Origin: Paraburkholderia largidicola | GTDB lineage: Bacteria > Pseudomonadota > Gammaproteobacteria > Burkholderiales > Burkholderiaceae | Reading direction: 5' to 3' | Length of the DNA stretch: 64,000 nt | NCBI RefSeq assembly: GCF_013426895.1 | Contig: NZ_AP023176.1 | Coordinates: 1,550,001 to 1,614,000 of the forward strand | Shown: in pieces, positions 1-8,639 of the stretch | Position numbering within the stretch: the first letter of the stretch is position 1 | Layout of the letters: each line of letters opens with the position of its first letter | The notes under the pieces: model-generated | What the model was told of the DNA's origin: nothing | Databases searched by the model: none | What the model saw: the letters and a program-made list of their open reading frames with translations, nothing else | Made by a program: the position numbers and the translations under genes

Positions 1-296
1 GTCTGCGCGACGCCGAGACGCAGCACGCCTGCGAGTGGCGCATCGTCGGTGACGAGATGCCTGAGGGCTTCGACTTCGCGCACGATCGCACGGCATTGCT
101 CGTAGACGGCGCGCCCCATCGGCGTGGTCTTCAACGGCTTGGTGTTGCGGTCGAGCAAGGCCACGCCGAGCGCTTCCTCGAAGTTCTGGATGCGACGCGT
201 CACGGCAGGTTGCGTGAGCGCCAGCGAATTCGCCGCCTGGTTCAGCGACTGGCTGCGCACGACAGCGACAAAGGCCTCGATCTCATCGAGTTTCAT
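1..296 (-). CDS. LysR-family transcriptional regulator, N-terminal part (runs off the left edge)
   Basis: Reading the minus strand from the ATG at 296 gives an uninterrupted N-terminal LysR winged-helix domain (begins MKLDEIEAFVAVVRSQSLNQ, then the AANSLALTQPAVTRRI recognition region and the start of the co-inducer domain). About 98 residues are in the window; the rest lies beyond position 1. It is divergent from the sulfonate-type binding protein at 487, with about 190 bp between the starts, the usual layout for a LysR regulator controlling the neighbouring uptake gene. Regulation of that operon is inference from position. Confidence 0.88.
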   Translation of the reverse strand, partial: MKLDEIEAFVAVVRSQSLNQAANSLALTQPAVTRRIQNFEEALGVALLDRNTKPLKTTPMGRAVYEQCRAIVREVEALRHLVTDDAPLAGVLRLGVAQ

Positions 297-486
297 TGAA
301 TGCTTTCCGCTTGATGAAGGATTGACGACTGATGTGTCGAGCTTAGCGTGATTGACGTATCGCATTCAAGGCCGAACACGCATTTCGATCTCGCATATTA
401 GCAAAGCAGAACAATGCGTTTGCCTTATAAAAACCGGCTGCGTATCGTAGGCTTTTCATACTCTTTCGCGTCCATCACGATCCATC

Positions 487-1419
487 ATGCACCGTCTGCT
501 TGCCCGCCTTCTTCTCATTGCGTTATCCGCCGCGCCGTTTGCCGCTCATGCCGACACGACCCTCAAGGTCGGCGATCAGCAATTGCAGACGCGCGGCATT
601 CTCGAAGCATCCGGGCAACTGAAAGACGTGCCGTACAAGATCGAATGGTTCAACTTTCCCGCTGCACAGCCGCTTGGCGAAGCGTTGAATGCGGGTGCGA
701 TCGATGTCGGCGGACTCGGCGACGCGCCGTTGATCTTCGCCTATGCCGCCGGCGCGAAAGTGCGCGCCGTCGCGGTCACGCGCTCGCAGCCCATCGACCT
801 CGCGATCATCGTTCCGGATCAATCGCCCATCAAAAGCGCCGCCGATCTGAAGGGCAAGCGCATCGCCACGACGCGCGGCTCGATTGGCCATTACCTCGCT
901 ATCGCCACGCTGGAGCGCGCGGGCATCAAGCTCTCCGATGTCTCGCTGCGCTTCATGCAGCCCGCCGATGCCAAGGCGGCGCTCGCGTCGGGCAACGTCG
1001 ATGCGTGGTCCACGTGGGACCCGTACGTCGCGCTCGCCGAACAGCGCGATCACGACCGCAGCATCGCGAACGGCGTGAATCTCTCGTCGGGACTGAGCTT
1101 CCAGGCCGCAACGGAAGACTCGATCAAGGCCAAGCGCGCGGAAATCGCCGACTTCCTGAAACGCGTCGCGGCCGGACAGCGTTGGGCGCTGTCGCATCCC
1201 GATGAAGTCGCGGCGATGCAATCGCGTGTGACCGGCTTGCCGCCCGACGTGTTGAAGACCGTCTATCAGCGCGCGCAACTGCACCCCATCGCCATCGACG
1301 ACCATGTAGTCGCGGAACAGCAAAAGACCGCCGATCTCTATCACCGCGCCGACGTCATCAAGACGCGACTCGACGTCGCGCCGAGTTTCGACCGTCAGTT
1401 TCCGCTGGATGCACCGTGA
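487..1419 (+). CDS. SsuA/TauA-type ABC transporter substrate-binding protein
   Basis: 310 residues with a Sec signal peptide (hydrophobic stretch about residues 3-18, cleavage after AHA-D at about 22) and a periplasmic binding fold of the NMT1/SsuA type. The motifs ADLKGKRIATTRGS and the following DAWSTWDPYVA are typical of aliphatic sulfonate binding proteins. Expected to present a sulfonate or related sulfur compound to an ABC permease. No permease follows; the next gene is a DszC-like flavoprotein, so this is a binding protein coupled to a catabolic enzyme that must borrow a permease, perhaps from 7821-9679. Ligand not deducible. Confidence 0.88.
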   Translation: MHRLLARLLLIALSAAPFAAHADTTLKVGDQQLQTRGILEASGQLKDVPYKIEWFNFPAAQPLGEALNAGAIDVGGLGDAPLIFAYAAGAKVRAVAVTRSQPIDLAIIVPDQSPIKSAADLKGKRIATTRGSIGHYLAIATLERAGIKLSDVSLRFMQPADAKAALASGNVDAWSTWDPYVALAEQRDHDRSIANGVNLSSGLSFQAATEDSIKAKRAEIADFLKRVAAGQRWALSHPDEVAAMQSRVTGLPPDVLKTVYQRAQLHPIAIDDHVVAEQQKTADLYHRADVIKTRLDVAPSFDRQFPLDAP

Positions 1420-1468
1420 GCTCGCGCCGCGCTTTGTCGTCACGCTTTATGGATACCCACAGCCCACT

Positions 1469-2674
1469 ATGACACGCCGCCATCCCGACCATGCGCTCAT
1501 CGATATCGAGCGCGACGCCGATGCCCTCGATGCGCTCGCGGACCTCGACAGTCCGCAGGCCGACGCCTGGCTCGCCGCATTGACGGATGACTTCGCCGCG
1601 AGCGCCGCCGCACTCGACGCAGGTCCGCACTTTCCTCACGACAACCTCGCGAAGCTGCGTCGCGCAGGGTTGCTTGCGTTGACGGTGCCGCGTGCGCTCG
1701 GCGGCCACGAGGCGACGCTCGCGCAGACGTTGAAGGTCATCCGTGCAATTGCGCGCGGCGAGCCGTCAACCGCATTGATCGTCGTGATGCAGTGTCTATA
1801 TCATCTGCGTTTGCAGGCGAATCCCAACTGGCCGCTCGCACTCAAGGAACGCATTGCGCGTGATGCCGTCGAGCGCGGCGCGCTGATCAATTCGCTGCGC
1901 GTCGAGCCGGAACTCGGTTCGCCATCGCGCGGCGGACTGCCGGGCACCGTCGGCAAACAGCAAAGCGATCACTGGATACTGAACGGACGGAAGCTCTATT
2001 CGACGGGCAGCCCGGGGCTGACGTGGTTCGCCGTCTGGGGCCGCACGGATGAAGCGTCGCCGCGCGTCGGCACATGGCTCGTGCATCGCGACACGCCGGG
2101 CATCCGTTTCGGCGAACCGTGGAATCATCTCGGCATGCGTGCGACAGGCAGTCACGAAGTCATCTTCGACAATGTGCGCGTGCCATTCGATCACGCCGTC
2201 GATCTGCAAGCGCCCGGTCCTTCGAACGGCATGGACCCCGTCACCAGCCTCTGGATGAACGTCCTGTTGCCTTCGATCTACGACGGCGTCGCACGTGCGG
2301 CGCGCGACTGGTTCGTGCAGTGGACCGCGCAACGCGTGCCGTCCAGCCTGAATGCGCGGCTGTCGAGCCTCGACAGTTTTCAGCAGACGGCAGGACGTAT
2401 CGACGCCTTGCTCTTCAACAACCGCGTATTGCTCGATGCGGGCGCGGCCGGCCATGTCAGCCCGACGGAAGCACCGACGATCAAGTACCTGGTCAGCCAG
2501 CATGCGATCGAAGCCGTCGAGTTCGCACTCGAAGCGAGCAGCAATCCGGGCCTGAGCCGCAACAACGCGCTCGAACGCCATTATCGCGACGTACTGTGCG
2601 CGCGCATTCACACGCCGCAGAACGATACGGTGCTCGGCAATCTCGGACGCGCGGCATTCGCGTCGCGCCACTAG
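1469..2674 (+). CDS. Acyl-CoA-dehydrogenase-fold flavoprotein (DszC-like monooxygenase family)
   Basis: 401 residues from the ATG at 1469. An upstream ATG at 1409 in the same frame would overlap the previous gene by 11 bp and add a 20-residue extension unlike the family; neither start has a strong ribosome site. The N-terminal helical domain (DNLAKLRRAGLLALTVPRALGG), the beta barrel (GRKLYSTGSPGLTWFAVWGRT, then HLGMRATGSHEVIFDNVRVP) and the C-terminal helical bundle are all present. Members beside ssu genes use reduced FMN to oxygenate sulfur compounds. Co-directional with the binding protein at 487, so probably one operon for organosulfur use. Substrate unknown; a true acyl-CoA dehydrogenase is less likely from context. 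Confidence 0.8.
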   Translation: MTRRHPDHALIDIERDADALDALADLDSPQADAWLAALTDDFAASAAALDAGPHFPHDNLAKLRRAGLLALTVPRALGGHEATLAQTLKVIRAIARGEPSTALIVVMQCLYHLRLQANPNWPLALKERIARDAVERGALINSLRVEPELGSPSRGGLPGTVGKQQSDHWILNGRKLYSTGSPGLTWFAVWGRTDEASPRVGTWLVHRDTPGIRFGEPWNHLGMRATGSHEVIFDNVRVPFDHAVDLQAPGPSNGMDPVTSLWMNVLLPSIYDGVARAARDWFVQWTAQRVPSSLNARLSSLDSFQQTAGRIDALLFNNRVLLDAGAAGHVSPTEAPTIKYLVSQHAIEAVEFALEASSNPGLSRNNALERHYRDVLCARIHTPQNDTVLGNLGRAAFASRH

Positions 2675-2807
2675 CGCGAACGTGCATACCGCTTGAACGC
2701 CGTGTCAATCCGACATTTGCGAGCTTCCATTCACCTGACAATGCATTCACACACCGCCGCGCGGCATCGATGCGGCGCCATGCGAATCAGACAGTCAGGA
2801 GACGGTC

Positions 2808-3287
2808 GTGAACGATCGAAGCAAACGGTTGACCCTTGTGTCGACGCGGCGCCCAACGGGCACATGCCTTAAGGTATCGGAGGAATCGCCGATTCCCGAA
2901 CGGTCTGCATGCCCGTTCGATTTGCGAGGCTCATATGATTCCGCACGAACGCGCCTTAAATACTGGACCGCAACGGGCGCATTCTGGGGCGGCGCGTCGG
3001 GCCTGCTATGCGGCCCAACACTCTTTTATTCCGCGACGGGCACGGGCTTCGAAGCCGACATCAAACAGGCACTGGCTTCGCTGATTTGCGGCGTGGCCGG
3101 CACGATGATCGGCGCGTCATTCGCGGGCATCGTAGCCATGATGACGCGGCGGCATGCACACTCCGTTCAGGCACGCCCGTTTACTTCGACTGGATTGCGT
3201 ATCGTCGACATCGACGAGGCTCGCGCCTACGGCTTATATAGCGATCACCTAAAGATGCGCACATCACGCGACGAGCAGCAGCAATAA
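2808..3287 (+). CDS. Small glycine-rich membrane protein (DUF1269-like)
   Basis: 159 residues from a GTG at 2808 with AGGAG at 2797-2801. Residues about 55-115 hold two glycine-rich hydrophobic stretches (ATGAFWGGASGLLCGP and SLICGVAGTMIGASFAGIVA) of the kind seen in DUF1269 stress-related inner-membrane proteins. The N-terminal 45 residues are poorly ordered and unlike the family, and the C-terminal tail is hydrophilic. Function unknown. It faces the esterase gene at 3381 and is separated from it by two perfect hairpins. Confidence 0.6.
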   Translation: MNDRSKRLTLVSTRRPTGTCLKVSEESPIPERSACPFDLRGSYDSARTRLKYWTATGAFWGGASGLLCGPTLFYSATGTGFEADIKQALASLICGVAGTMIGASFAGIVAMMTRRHAHSVQARPFTSTGLRIVDIDEARAYGLYSDHLKMRTSRDEQQQ

Positions 3288-3289
3288 CG

Positions 3290-3329
3290 CCGTTACCCGT
3301 GACGCAATGATTTGCGTCACGGGTAACGG
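3290..3329. terminator. Strong perfect hairpin between convergent genes
   Basis: An 18-bp perfect stem (arms 3290-3307 and 3312-3329) with a 4-nt TGAT loop starts two bases after the stop of the upstream gene. No long T-run follows, so a bidirectional transcription barrier or a 3'-end stabiliser is inferred. Confidence 0.7.
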
Positions 3330-3335
3330 TCCAAT

Positions 3336-3362
3336 CCTGCCGGTGCCCGGATAACCGGCAGG
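3336..3362. terminator. Second hairpin between convergent genes
   Basis: Perfect 9-bp arms CCTGCCGGT (3336-3344) and ACCGGCAGG (3354-3362) around a 9-nt loop, just past the end of the esterase gene. Probably the terminator for the minus-strand gene. Confidence 0.5.
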
Positions 3363-3380
3363 ACTGGCACACCTGAGCTG

Positions 3381-4202
3381 TTATTCCTGGATGAACTGCA
3401 GCAGGTCGGCGTTGACGAGATGCGCATGCGTCGTGCACATGCCATGCGGCGCGCCTTCGTAGATCTTCAGCTTGCCATTCGGCACGAGCTTCGACGACAG
3501 CTTGCCGGAATCGTCCAGTGGCACGATCTGATCCGCGTCGCCTTGCAGCACCAGCGTCGGCACCGTCATCTTCTTCAGGTCTTCCGTGAAGTCCGTTTCC
3601 GAGAATGCCTTGATGCAGTCGTACGCGCCCTTGATCGAACATTGCATGCCGGCATACCAGAACGCGTCGATCGTGCCCTGCGACGGCTTCGCGCCTTCGC
3701 GATTGAAGCCATAGAACGGCAGTGCCAGATCCTTGAAGAACTGCGAGCGGTTTTCGATCACGCCCTTGCGGATGTCGTCGAACACCGAAATCGGCAGGCC
3801 GCCCGGATTGGCGGGCGTTTTCAGCATCAGCGGCGGCACGGCGGAGATCAGCACGGCCTTGCGCACGCGTTGGGTGCCGTGCCGTCCGATATAGCGCGCG
3901 ACTTCGCCGCCGCCCGTCGAATGGCCGACCAGCACCGCGTCCTTCAGATCGAGATGCTCGATCAGTTCCGCGAGATCGTCCGCGTAGCGGCTCATGTCGT
4001 TGCCGTCCCACGGCTGGCTCGAACGCCCATGCCCGCGCCGGTCATGCGCAATCACCCGATAGCCCTTTTCCGCGAGATACATCATCTGCGCGTCCCACGC
4101 GTCGGCATTCAACGGCCAGCCATGCGAGAACACGACCGGTTGACCCGAACCCCAATCCTTATAGAAAAGCTGGGTGCCATCTTTCAATACAAACGTAGCC
4201 AT
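3381..4202 (-). CDS. Alpha/beta hydrolase, cofactor-free haloperoxidase/arylesterase type
   Basis: 273 residues, the normal family length. The oxyanion HGWP motif lies near residue 27, the nucleophile elbow GHSTGG gives Ser95, and the triad is completed by Asp224 (in QGDADQIVP) and His253 (in GAPHGM). This matches cofactor-free bromo/chloroperoxidases that act as esterases or perhydrolases in the cytoplasm. No signal peptide. It stands alone, divergent from the DUF1003 gene. Natural substrate unknown. Confidence 0.9.
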   Translation of the reverse strand: MATFVLKDGTQLFYKDWGSGQPVVFSHGWPLNADAWDAQMMYLAEKGYRVIAHDRRGHGRSSQPWDGNDMSRYADDLAELIEHLDLKDAVLVGHSTGGGEVARYIGRHGTQRVRKAVLISAVPPLMLKTPANPGGLPISVFDDIRKGVIENRSQFFKDLALPFYGFNREGAKPSQGTIDAFWYAGMQCSIKGAYDCIKAFSETDFTEDLKKMTVPTLVLQGDADQIVPLDDSGKLSSKLVPNGKLKIYEGAPHGMCTTHAHLVNADLLQFIQE

Positions 4203-4561
4203 TACCTGAACTCCTGAATTGATGCCGATTCAGCCGTCGCCCGTTCTGTCGATCCGACGAACGCAACACGGCGAAATACGCGCCTGGCGCTGCGCGACTT
4301 CATCGCGGCCAGTGCATCGCGTACCAATCCAGTATCCAGGCTATCGGAAGACGTGCGTTGTGTATCGCCCCGACACTTTGGTATCTGCACGACCATTCGC
4401 GTTTGACGCGTGCAGACCACGCGCGCACGGGCCGTGCGCACTTGAATCACGGCGTGCGTTTGTATAACCGGGCGTGGCAACGAAGCTCTACAGTCTGCCT
4501 ATATTCGATGCGCAAAACCTCGTGCATCCGTTATTCCACTCCAGCATTCATTGCCACGATC
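4203..4561. other. Intergenic region between divergent genes
   Basis: About 360 bp upstream of both the esterase and the DUF1003 gene. It should hold both promoters. No convincing operator, RNA or small gene was seen; open frames through it lack ribosome sites and family features. Confidence 0.5.
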
Positions 4562-5140
4562 ATGGACAGCAACATCAAGGATCTTGCCTCGCAAAACGAC
4601 AAGGCAGAAAAACATCACGAGCACGATGACCCGCCGCGCGATCATCTGCGTTTTCAGCTGCCTTATGCGCATCTTTCGACTGTCTTCGGTAACGACTGGT
4701 TTGCGCTGAAGGCGGAATCGTTCGCGCGCTTCTTCGGCACGCCGACGTTTCTGTTGTCGCAAACCGTGATCGTCGCGATATGGATTGGATTGAACGTGTG
4801 CGGCGTGACACGCTTCGACGTGTATCCGTTCGTTCTGTTGAATCTGGCGTTCAGCCTTCAATCGGCTTATGCAGCGCCGTTGATCCTGCTCGCACAAACG
4901 CGCCAGGCCGACCGCGACAAGGCGCATGCGGACGCCGACGCGCGTCATCGCGAAGCATTGGCGCTTGCGGCGGAACGGCGCGACAAGGCGCTCGCGCATC
5001 AGACCGAGCAGATGCAGGCGCTACTGCGGCAGAACACCGAACTAACCGAATTGACGCGTGATCTCACCGAACAGATCGCGCGGCTCACGCAGGACGTTCA
5101 CGAGAAACTCACTCGCGACAAGCACGCGAAAGCAACGTAA
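4562..5140 (+). CDS. DUF1003 inner-membrane protein
   Basis: 192 residues from the ATG at 4562; the frame stays open upstream but that extension has no family character. The N-terminus is histidine/acid-rich, followed by the DUF1003 core with two membrane helices (about 62-80 and 87-112, containing WIGLNVCGV and LLNLAFSLQSAYAAPLILL). A long charged coiled coil fills about 115-188. Function of the family is unknown. It converges on the sensor kinase at 5152 with only 11 bp between stops. Confidence 0.85.
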   Translation: MDSNIKDLASQNDKAEKHHEHDDPPRDHLRFQLPYAHLSTVFGNDWFALKAESFARFFGTPTFLLSQTVIVAIWIGLNVCGVTRFDVYPFVLLNLAFSLQSAYAAPLILLAQTRQADRDKAHADADARHREALALAAERRDKALAHQTEQMQALLRQNTELTELTRDLTEQIARLTQDVHEKLTRDKHAKAT

Positions 5141-5151
5141 CCTCGCGCGGC

Positions 5152-6270
5152 TCACGCCTCGGCAAAAACGGGCACAGGAAGCGAAATTTGCATGCTTGCG
5201 CCGCGCGTCGACGGTGTCGCGCACGAGATGGAGCCGCCATGTCCCTCGACGATCGAGCGGCAAATCGACAACCCCAAACCCATTCCCTCTGTTTTCGTCG
5301 TAAAGAAAGCGCTGAAGAGTTTCGCTGCGACCTCGGGTGAAATGCCCACGCCGGAGTCTTCGACGGTAATCGAGACCCGCTGCCCTTCCTCGATGCGTGT
5401 CTGCAATCTGAGTTCGCGCGGGCGGTCCTGAATCGACGACATCGCCTGCAATCCGTTGACGGCCAGATTGATCAGCACCTGCTGCAATTGCACGCGGTCG
5501 CCGTTCACCGTCAACTCGCCCGGCGCGAGACTCATCTTCACGACGGCGCCGTATCGCTTGACCTCGCGATCCAGCAAGTCGATCGTTTCGACCACGAGGC
5601 CGTTGATGCCAAGCGGCGCAAACGTCGGCTCGCTCTTGCTGGCCATCGCGCGTATGCGGCGAATGATCTCGCTCGAACGCCGCGCATTGCTGGCCATGGC
5701 ATCGAACGCGTGGCACGCTTCTTCGAGATTCGGCGTTTCGCGCCGCAACCAGCGCAGCCCCGCTTCGGCGTGCGTCGTGATCGCGGCGAGCGGCTGGCTC
5801 ACTTCATGGGCAATCGATGCCGCAAGCTCGCCGAGCATCGTCACGCGCGTGGCGTGCGCAAGCTCGGTTGTCGAACGGTTCAGCGCTTCGTGTGTCTCGT
5901 GCAGTTCGCGGACCTGCTCTGCGAGACGCGCGGCATCGGCCTGGATGCGCAACGTCAGCGCGGTGGTCGCGATGATCGACAGACAGGCCACCGTGGCGCG
6001 TGCAAGCGCGGAGAAAGACTCTTCGTTGAGATGCCCGATCAGAAAGCCGATCACCGTCGCCCAGATGCAGGCGATCGCGACGAGCAGCGTGCCGCGGCGC
6101 GACAGGACAGTGGCCACCAGCATCACGACGATCGAGTACAACACCATGATCGCCGTGGCGAAGTGACCGAACGAATCGATCAGAAAAACGATCAGCGCCA
6201 ATCCGCCTGCGAGCGCCAGCGTCAGTGTGGGGTTCTGCTTGCCGAGGAAAGACACGCGTTCCATGTTCAT
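5152..6270 (-). CDS. Membrane sensor histidine kinase (orphan)
   Basis: 372 residues. Four hydrophobic segments occupy about residues 15-108, followed by a linker coiled coil, a HisKA domain with phospho-acceptor His155 (ELAASIAHEVSQPLAAI) and an HATPase domain with DSGVGI and the MGLGLSICRS lid region. The N-box reads NLAVNGLQAM, with Gly where Ala is usual. This is the FixL/NtrB-like HPK4 type with a short membrane sensor. No response regulator gene is adjacent, so its partner must be elsewhere. Signal unknown. Confidence 0.88.
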   Translation of the reverse strand: MNMERVSFLGKQNPTLTLALAGGLALIVFLIDSFGHFATAIMVLYSIVVMLVATVLSRRGTLLVAIACIWATVIGFLIGHLNEESFSALARATVACLSIIATTALTLRIQADAARLAEQVRELHETHEALNRSTTELAHATRVTMLGELAASIAHEVSQPLAAITTHAEAGLRWLRRETPNLEEACHAFDAMASNARRSSEIIRRIRAMASKSEPTFAPLGINGLVVETIDLLDREVKRYGAVVKMSLAPGELTVNGDRVQLQQVLINLAVNGLQAMSSIQDRPRELRLQTRIEEGQRVSITVEDSGVGISPEVAAKLFSAFFTTKTEGMGLGLSICRSIVEGHGGSISCATPSTRGASMQISLPVPVFAEA

Positions 6271-6739
6271 GTCGAGAGCGGAGAATCGGATTTGACAAAT
6301 CGCGCTCTACGCGGGGACGGCAACGCGGCACAAGCCCACGGCGTCCAGCTTCGCAGCGCAGCTCACCCCGGATAGCGGACCGTGCGTCGAACCGCTGCTC
6401 GTTGCAGGCGGTTCGCGCAAGGCTGTCCGGGCGGGGCGCGAGTCTCGCGTGATGCGTCCCGAACTCTCGTTAACATCGCTTGCCGGCATTTATTCCAATG
6501 CCGGGAAAGGTGTGCGACTTGACAGGCACTGAAAGCAGAATTGAAGCCGAACCTGTCGATGGCCGCTAATATGACGCGCGCGCGTCGCGCGAGCTTTCGT
6601 CGAGTGGGAACTTTTATCGGATTTGCACGGTAGCTTACATGTCGACGTAAGCTGAGTTCGACATTGCACCGTCATCAGAGGCGCATGCAGCGCCTTGAAA
6701 CTGACGGCACGTTGCGTGCCGCCAGCCACTCCCAGACGC
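6271..6739. other. Intergenic region, no gene recognised
   Basis: About 470 bp between two minus-strand genes. It should hold the promoter of the sensor kinase. A 60-residue minus-strand frame (6307-6489) has no ribosome site or recognisable features. Nothing else was seen. Confidence 0.5.
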
Positions 6740-7780
6740 TCAGGCGAGCACGTCCGAGAACACGCGGGTCGCGAAACGGTTCGAGTCCGTTCCCGCGTTG
6801 ATCACGCCGACCGACTTCAGGTCGTCGGCATACAACGCAATCTCTTTCTTGAACGCGTCGCCGACGGGATGATGGTGGTCGGTGTGACTCTTCAGCATCG
6901 CCGTCAATTGCGCGACGTCCGCGCCCGGCGCATTCGAAGAGAAAATCGTCGCCGCTTCGGCGGGATGATTCGCCGTCCACTCGGTCGCTTCGAGAAGCGC
7001 CTGCGTCAATGCCTGCGCGGTCGCGCGGTCCTTGCGGATCAGCGAGCCGCGCACGCCCAGCACGCAGCACACGCGGGTCGCGTACTCGCCGCACAGGTTG
7101 TTCGACACTTCCTGCAGATGATCGGTCTCGCGCAGCGTCCAGATGGTCGGATCGCCATCGGCAATGGCCTGCACTTCGCCTTTTTTCAGCGCCTCGCCAA
7201 GCAGCGTCGCAGGGTATTGCCGCCAGCGCACGTCGTTATCGGGATCGACACCGAGCTTCTTGAGCGTGATCGCAAAGAAGTTCTTTGCAGGGCTCGCCAT
7301 ATCGCTGACGCCGACCGTGCGGCCTTTCAGCCCTTGCAGATCGACGATGCCCGACGCTTTCGTCGCGAGCAGCCGCATGCAGCCGCCGTGGATGCCCGCC
7401 GTCAGCTTCACGTCGAAGCCCTGTTCCAGCGGCTTGATCCAGCGCAGCGCCATGCCGACGCCCGCATCCGATTTGCCCGTGGCGATCGCTTCGAGTAACT
7501 GGTCCGTCGAACCGGCGAAGTTGATCAGCTCGACGTCGAGGCCATGCTTGCGAAAGAACCCTTGCTTGACGGCAACGGGCACGGGCGCCGTGCAGATTGC
7601 GCCCGCATTCCACGAGAGCTTGAGCGGCTTGAGGTTTTCATCGGCGATGGCGCGCATGCCCGGCAGGAACGATGCGCCGCCCAGTGCCGCAGCGCCCGCC
7701 GTCCACGCGGTCTTGCGCAGCCATGCGCGACGTGATGCGTTGGCGGGTTCTGGATGATCGAGGTTATCGTCGGTTTTCAT
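6740..7780 (-). CDS. NitT/TauT-type ABC transporter substrate-binding protein, Tat-type signal
   Basis: 346 residues from the ATG at 7780 with a GGAAAAAC ribosome site; 19 in-frame residues further upstream look untranslated. The N-terminus carries SRRAWLRKTAWTAGAAALGG, a twin-arginine type leader. Mature motifs include KQGFFRKHGLDVELINFAGS and DLQGLKGRTVGVSDMASP. It is the last gene of a minus-strand operon that already begins with another binding protein (9706-10701), so one permease/ATPase pair is served by two receptors. It ends by binding-domain residues with no extra domain. Ligand not deducible. Confidence 0.87.
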   Translation of the reverse strand: MKTDDNLDHPEPANASRRAWLRKTAWTAGAAALGGASFLPGMRAIADENLKPLKLSWNAGAICTAPVPVAVKQGFFRKHGLDVELINFAGSTDQLLEAIATGKSDAGVGMALRWIKPLEQGFDVKLTAGIHGGCMRLLATKASGIVDLQGLKGRTVGVSDMASPAKNFFAITLKKLGVDPDNDVRWRQYPATLLGEALKKGEVQAIADGDPTIWTLRETDHLQEVSNNLCGEYATRVCCVLGVRGSLIRKDRATAQALTQALLEATEWTANHPAEAATIFSSNAPGADVAQLTAMLKSHTDHHHPVGDAFKKEIALYADDLKSVGVINAGTDSNRFATRVFSDVLA

Positions 7781-7820
7781 GTCGTTGTTTTTCCAATGCG
7801 TAGTGTGGTTATCTGCAGCG

Positions 7821-8639
7821 TCATGCGACGAGGCCAAGTTGCGCCAATACCTCGCGGCGCAGCGCGACGAGTTTCGGGTCGTCGCGATGCCGCGGATACG
7901 GCGCGTCGTTGCGCACTTCCGCGACGATGCGCGCCGGCCGTTCGCTCAGCACGATCACGCGGTTCGCCACATACAACGCCTCTTCGACGTCGTGCGTAAC
8001 GAGCAGCACCGAAAAGCGCGCGGCCTGCCATAGACGCACGAGTTCCCCTTGCATGCGGATGCGCGTCAGCGAATCGAGCTTGCCGAACGGCTCGTCGAGC
8101 ACGAGCAGTTGCGGATCGTTGACGAGCGCACGTGCCAGCGCCGCGCGCTGCGCCATGCCGCCCGACAGCTGATGCGGAAACGCATCGGCGAACTGATCGA
8201 GTCCGACCAGTTCGAGCGCGGCGTCGATGCGCGCCGCCGCGCTGTCACGCGAGGCGCGATCGCGTCCCGTACGCTGCGCTTCGGGGCCGAGGCCGACGTT
8301 GTCGCGCACGGTGCGCCACGGGAACAGCGTGGGGTCCTGAAACACCACGACGCGCGACGGGTCCGGCCCGGCAATCGGCTCGCCGTTCGCATGCAGCGCG
8401 CCGCGAGCCGGTGTGTCGAGGCCCGCGACGAGACGCAGCAAGGTCGACTTGCCGCAGCCGCTCGGCCCGAGCAGCGCGACGAATTCGCCCGGCTCGACAG
8501 TAAGGCTGATGTCGTCGAGCACGGCAAGCGCTTCGCCGCGCAAGGCAAAGCGATGACTGACGTTGCGCACGTCGATGCGCGCGCCCTGCCGCATATCTGC
8601 CTGCGCGTGCGCGTGCGACACCTGAGTAGCGGCTACCAT
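7821..8639 (-). CDS. SsuB/TauB-type ABC transporter ATP-binding protein
   Basis: 272 residues. Walker A GPSGCGKST, signature LSGGMAQR, Walker B LLVLDEP and the switch-histidine sequence LLVTHDVEEAL are all intact. The ATG at 8639 overlaps the permease stop by 7 bp; a much longer open frame upstream is the shadow of the permease. This cytoplasmic ATPase energises the permease at 8633-9679. Order binding protein, permease, ATPase, second binding protein is consistent with a sulfonate/taurine class importer. Confidence 0.93.
   Translation of the reverse strand: MVAATQVSHAHAQADMRQGARIDVRNVSHRFALRGEALAVLDDISLTVEPGEFVALLGPSGCGKSTLLRLVAGLDTPARGALHANGEPIAGPDPSRVVVFQDPTLFPWRTVRDNVGLGPEAQRTGRDRASRDSAAARIDAALELVGLDQFADAFPHQLSGGMAQRAALARALVNDPQLLVLDEPFGKLDSLTRIRMQGELVRLWQAARFSVLLVTHDVEEALYVANRVIVLSERPARIVAEVRNDAPYPRHRDDPKLVALRREVLAQLGLVA

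Noticed and set aside
6307..6489. A 60-residue minus-strand frame upstream of the sensor kinase
   Set aside because: No ribosome site or recognisable sequence features.
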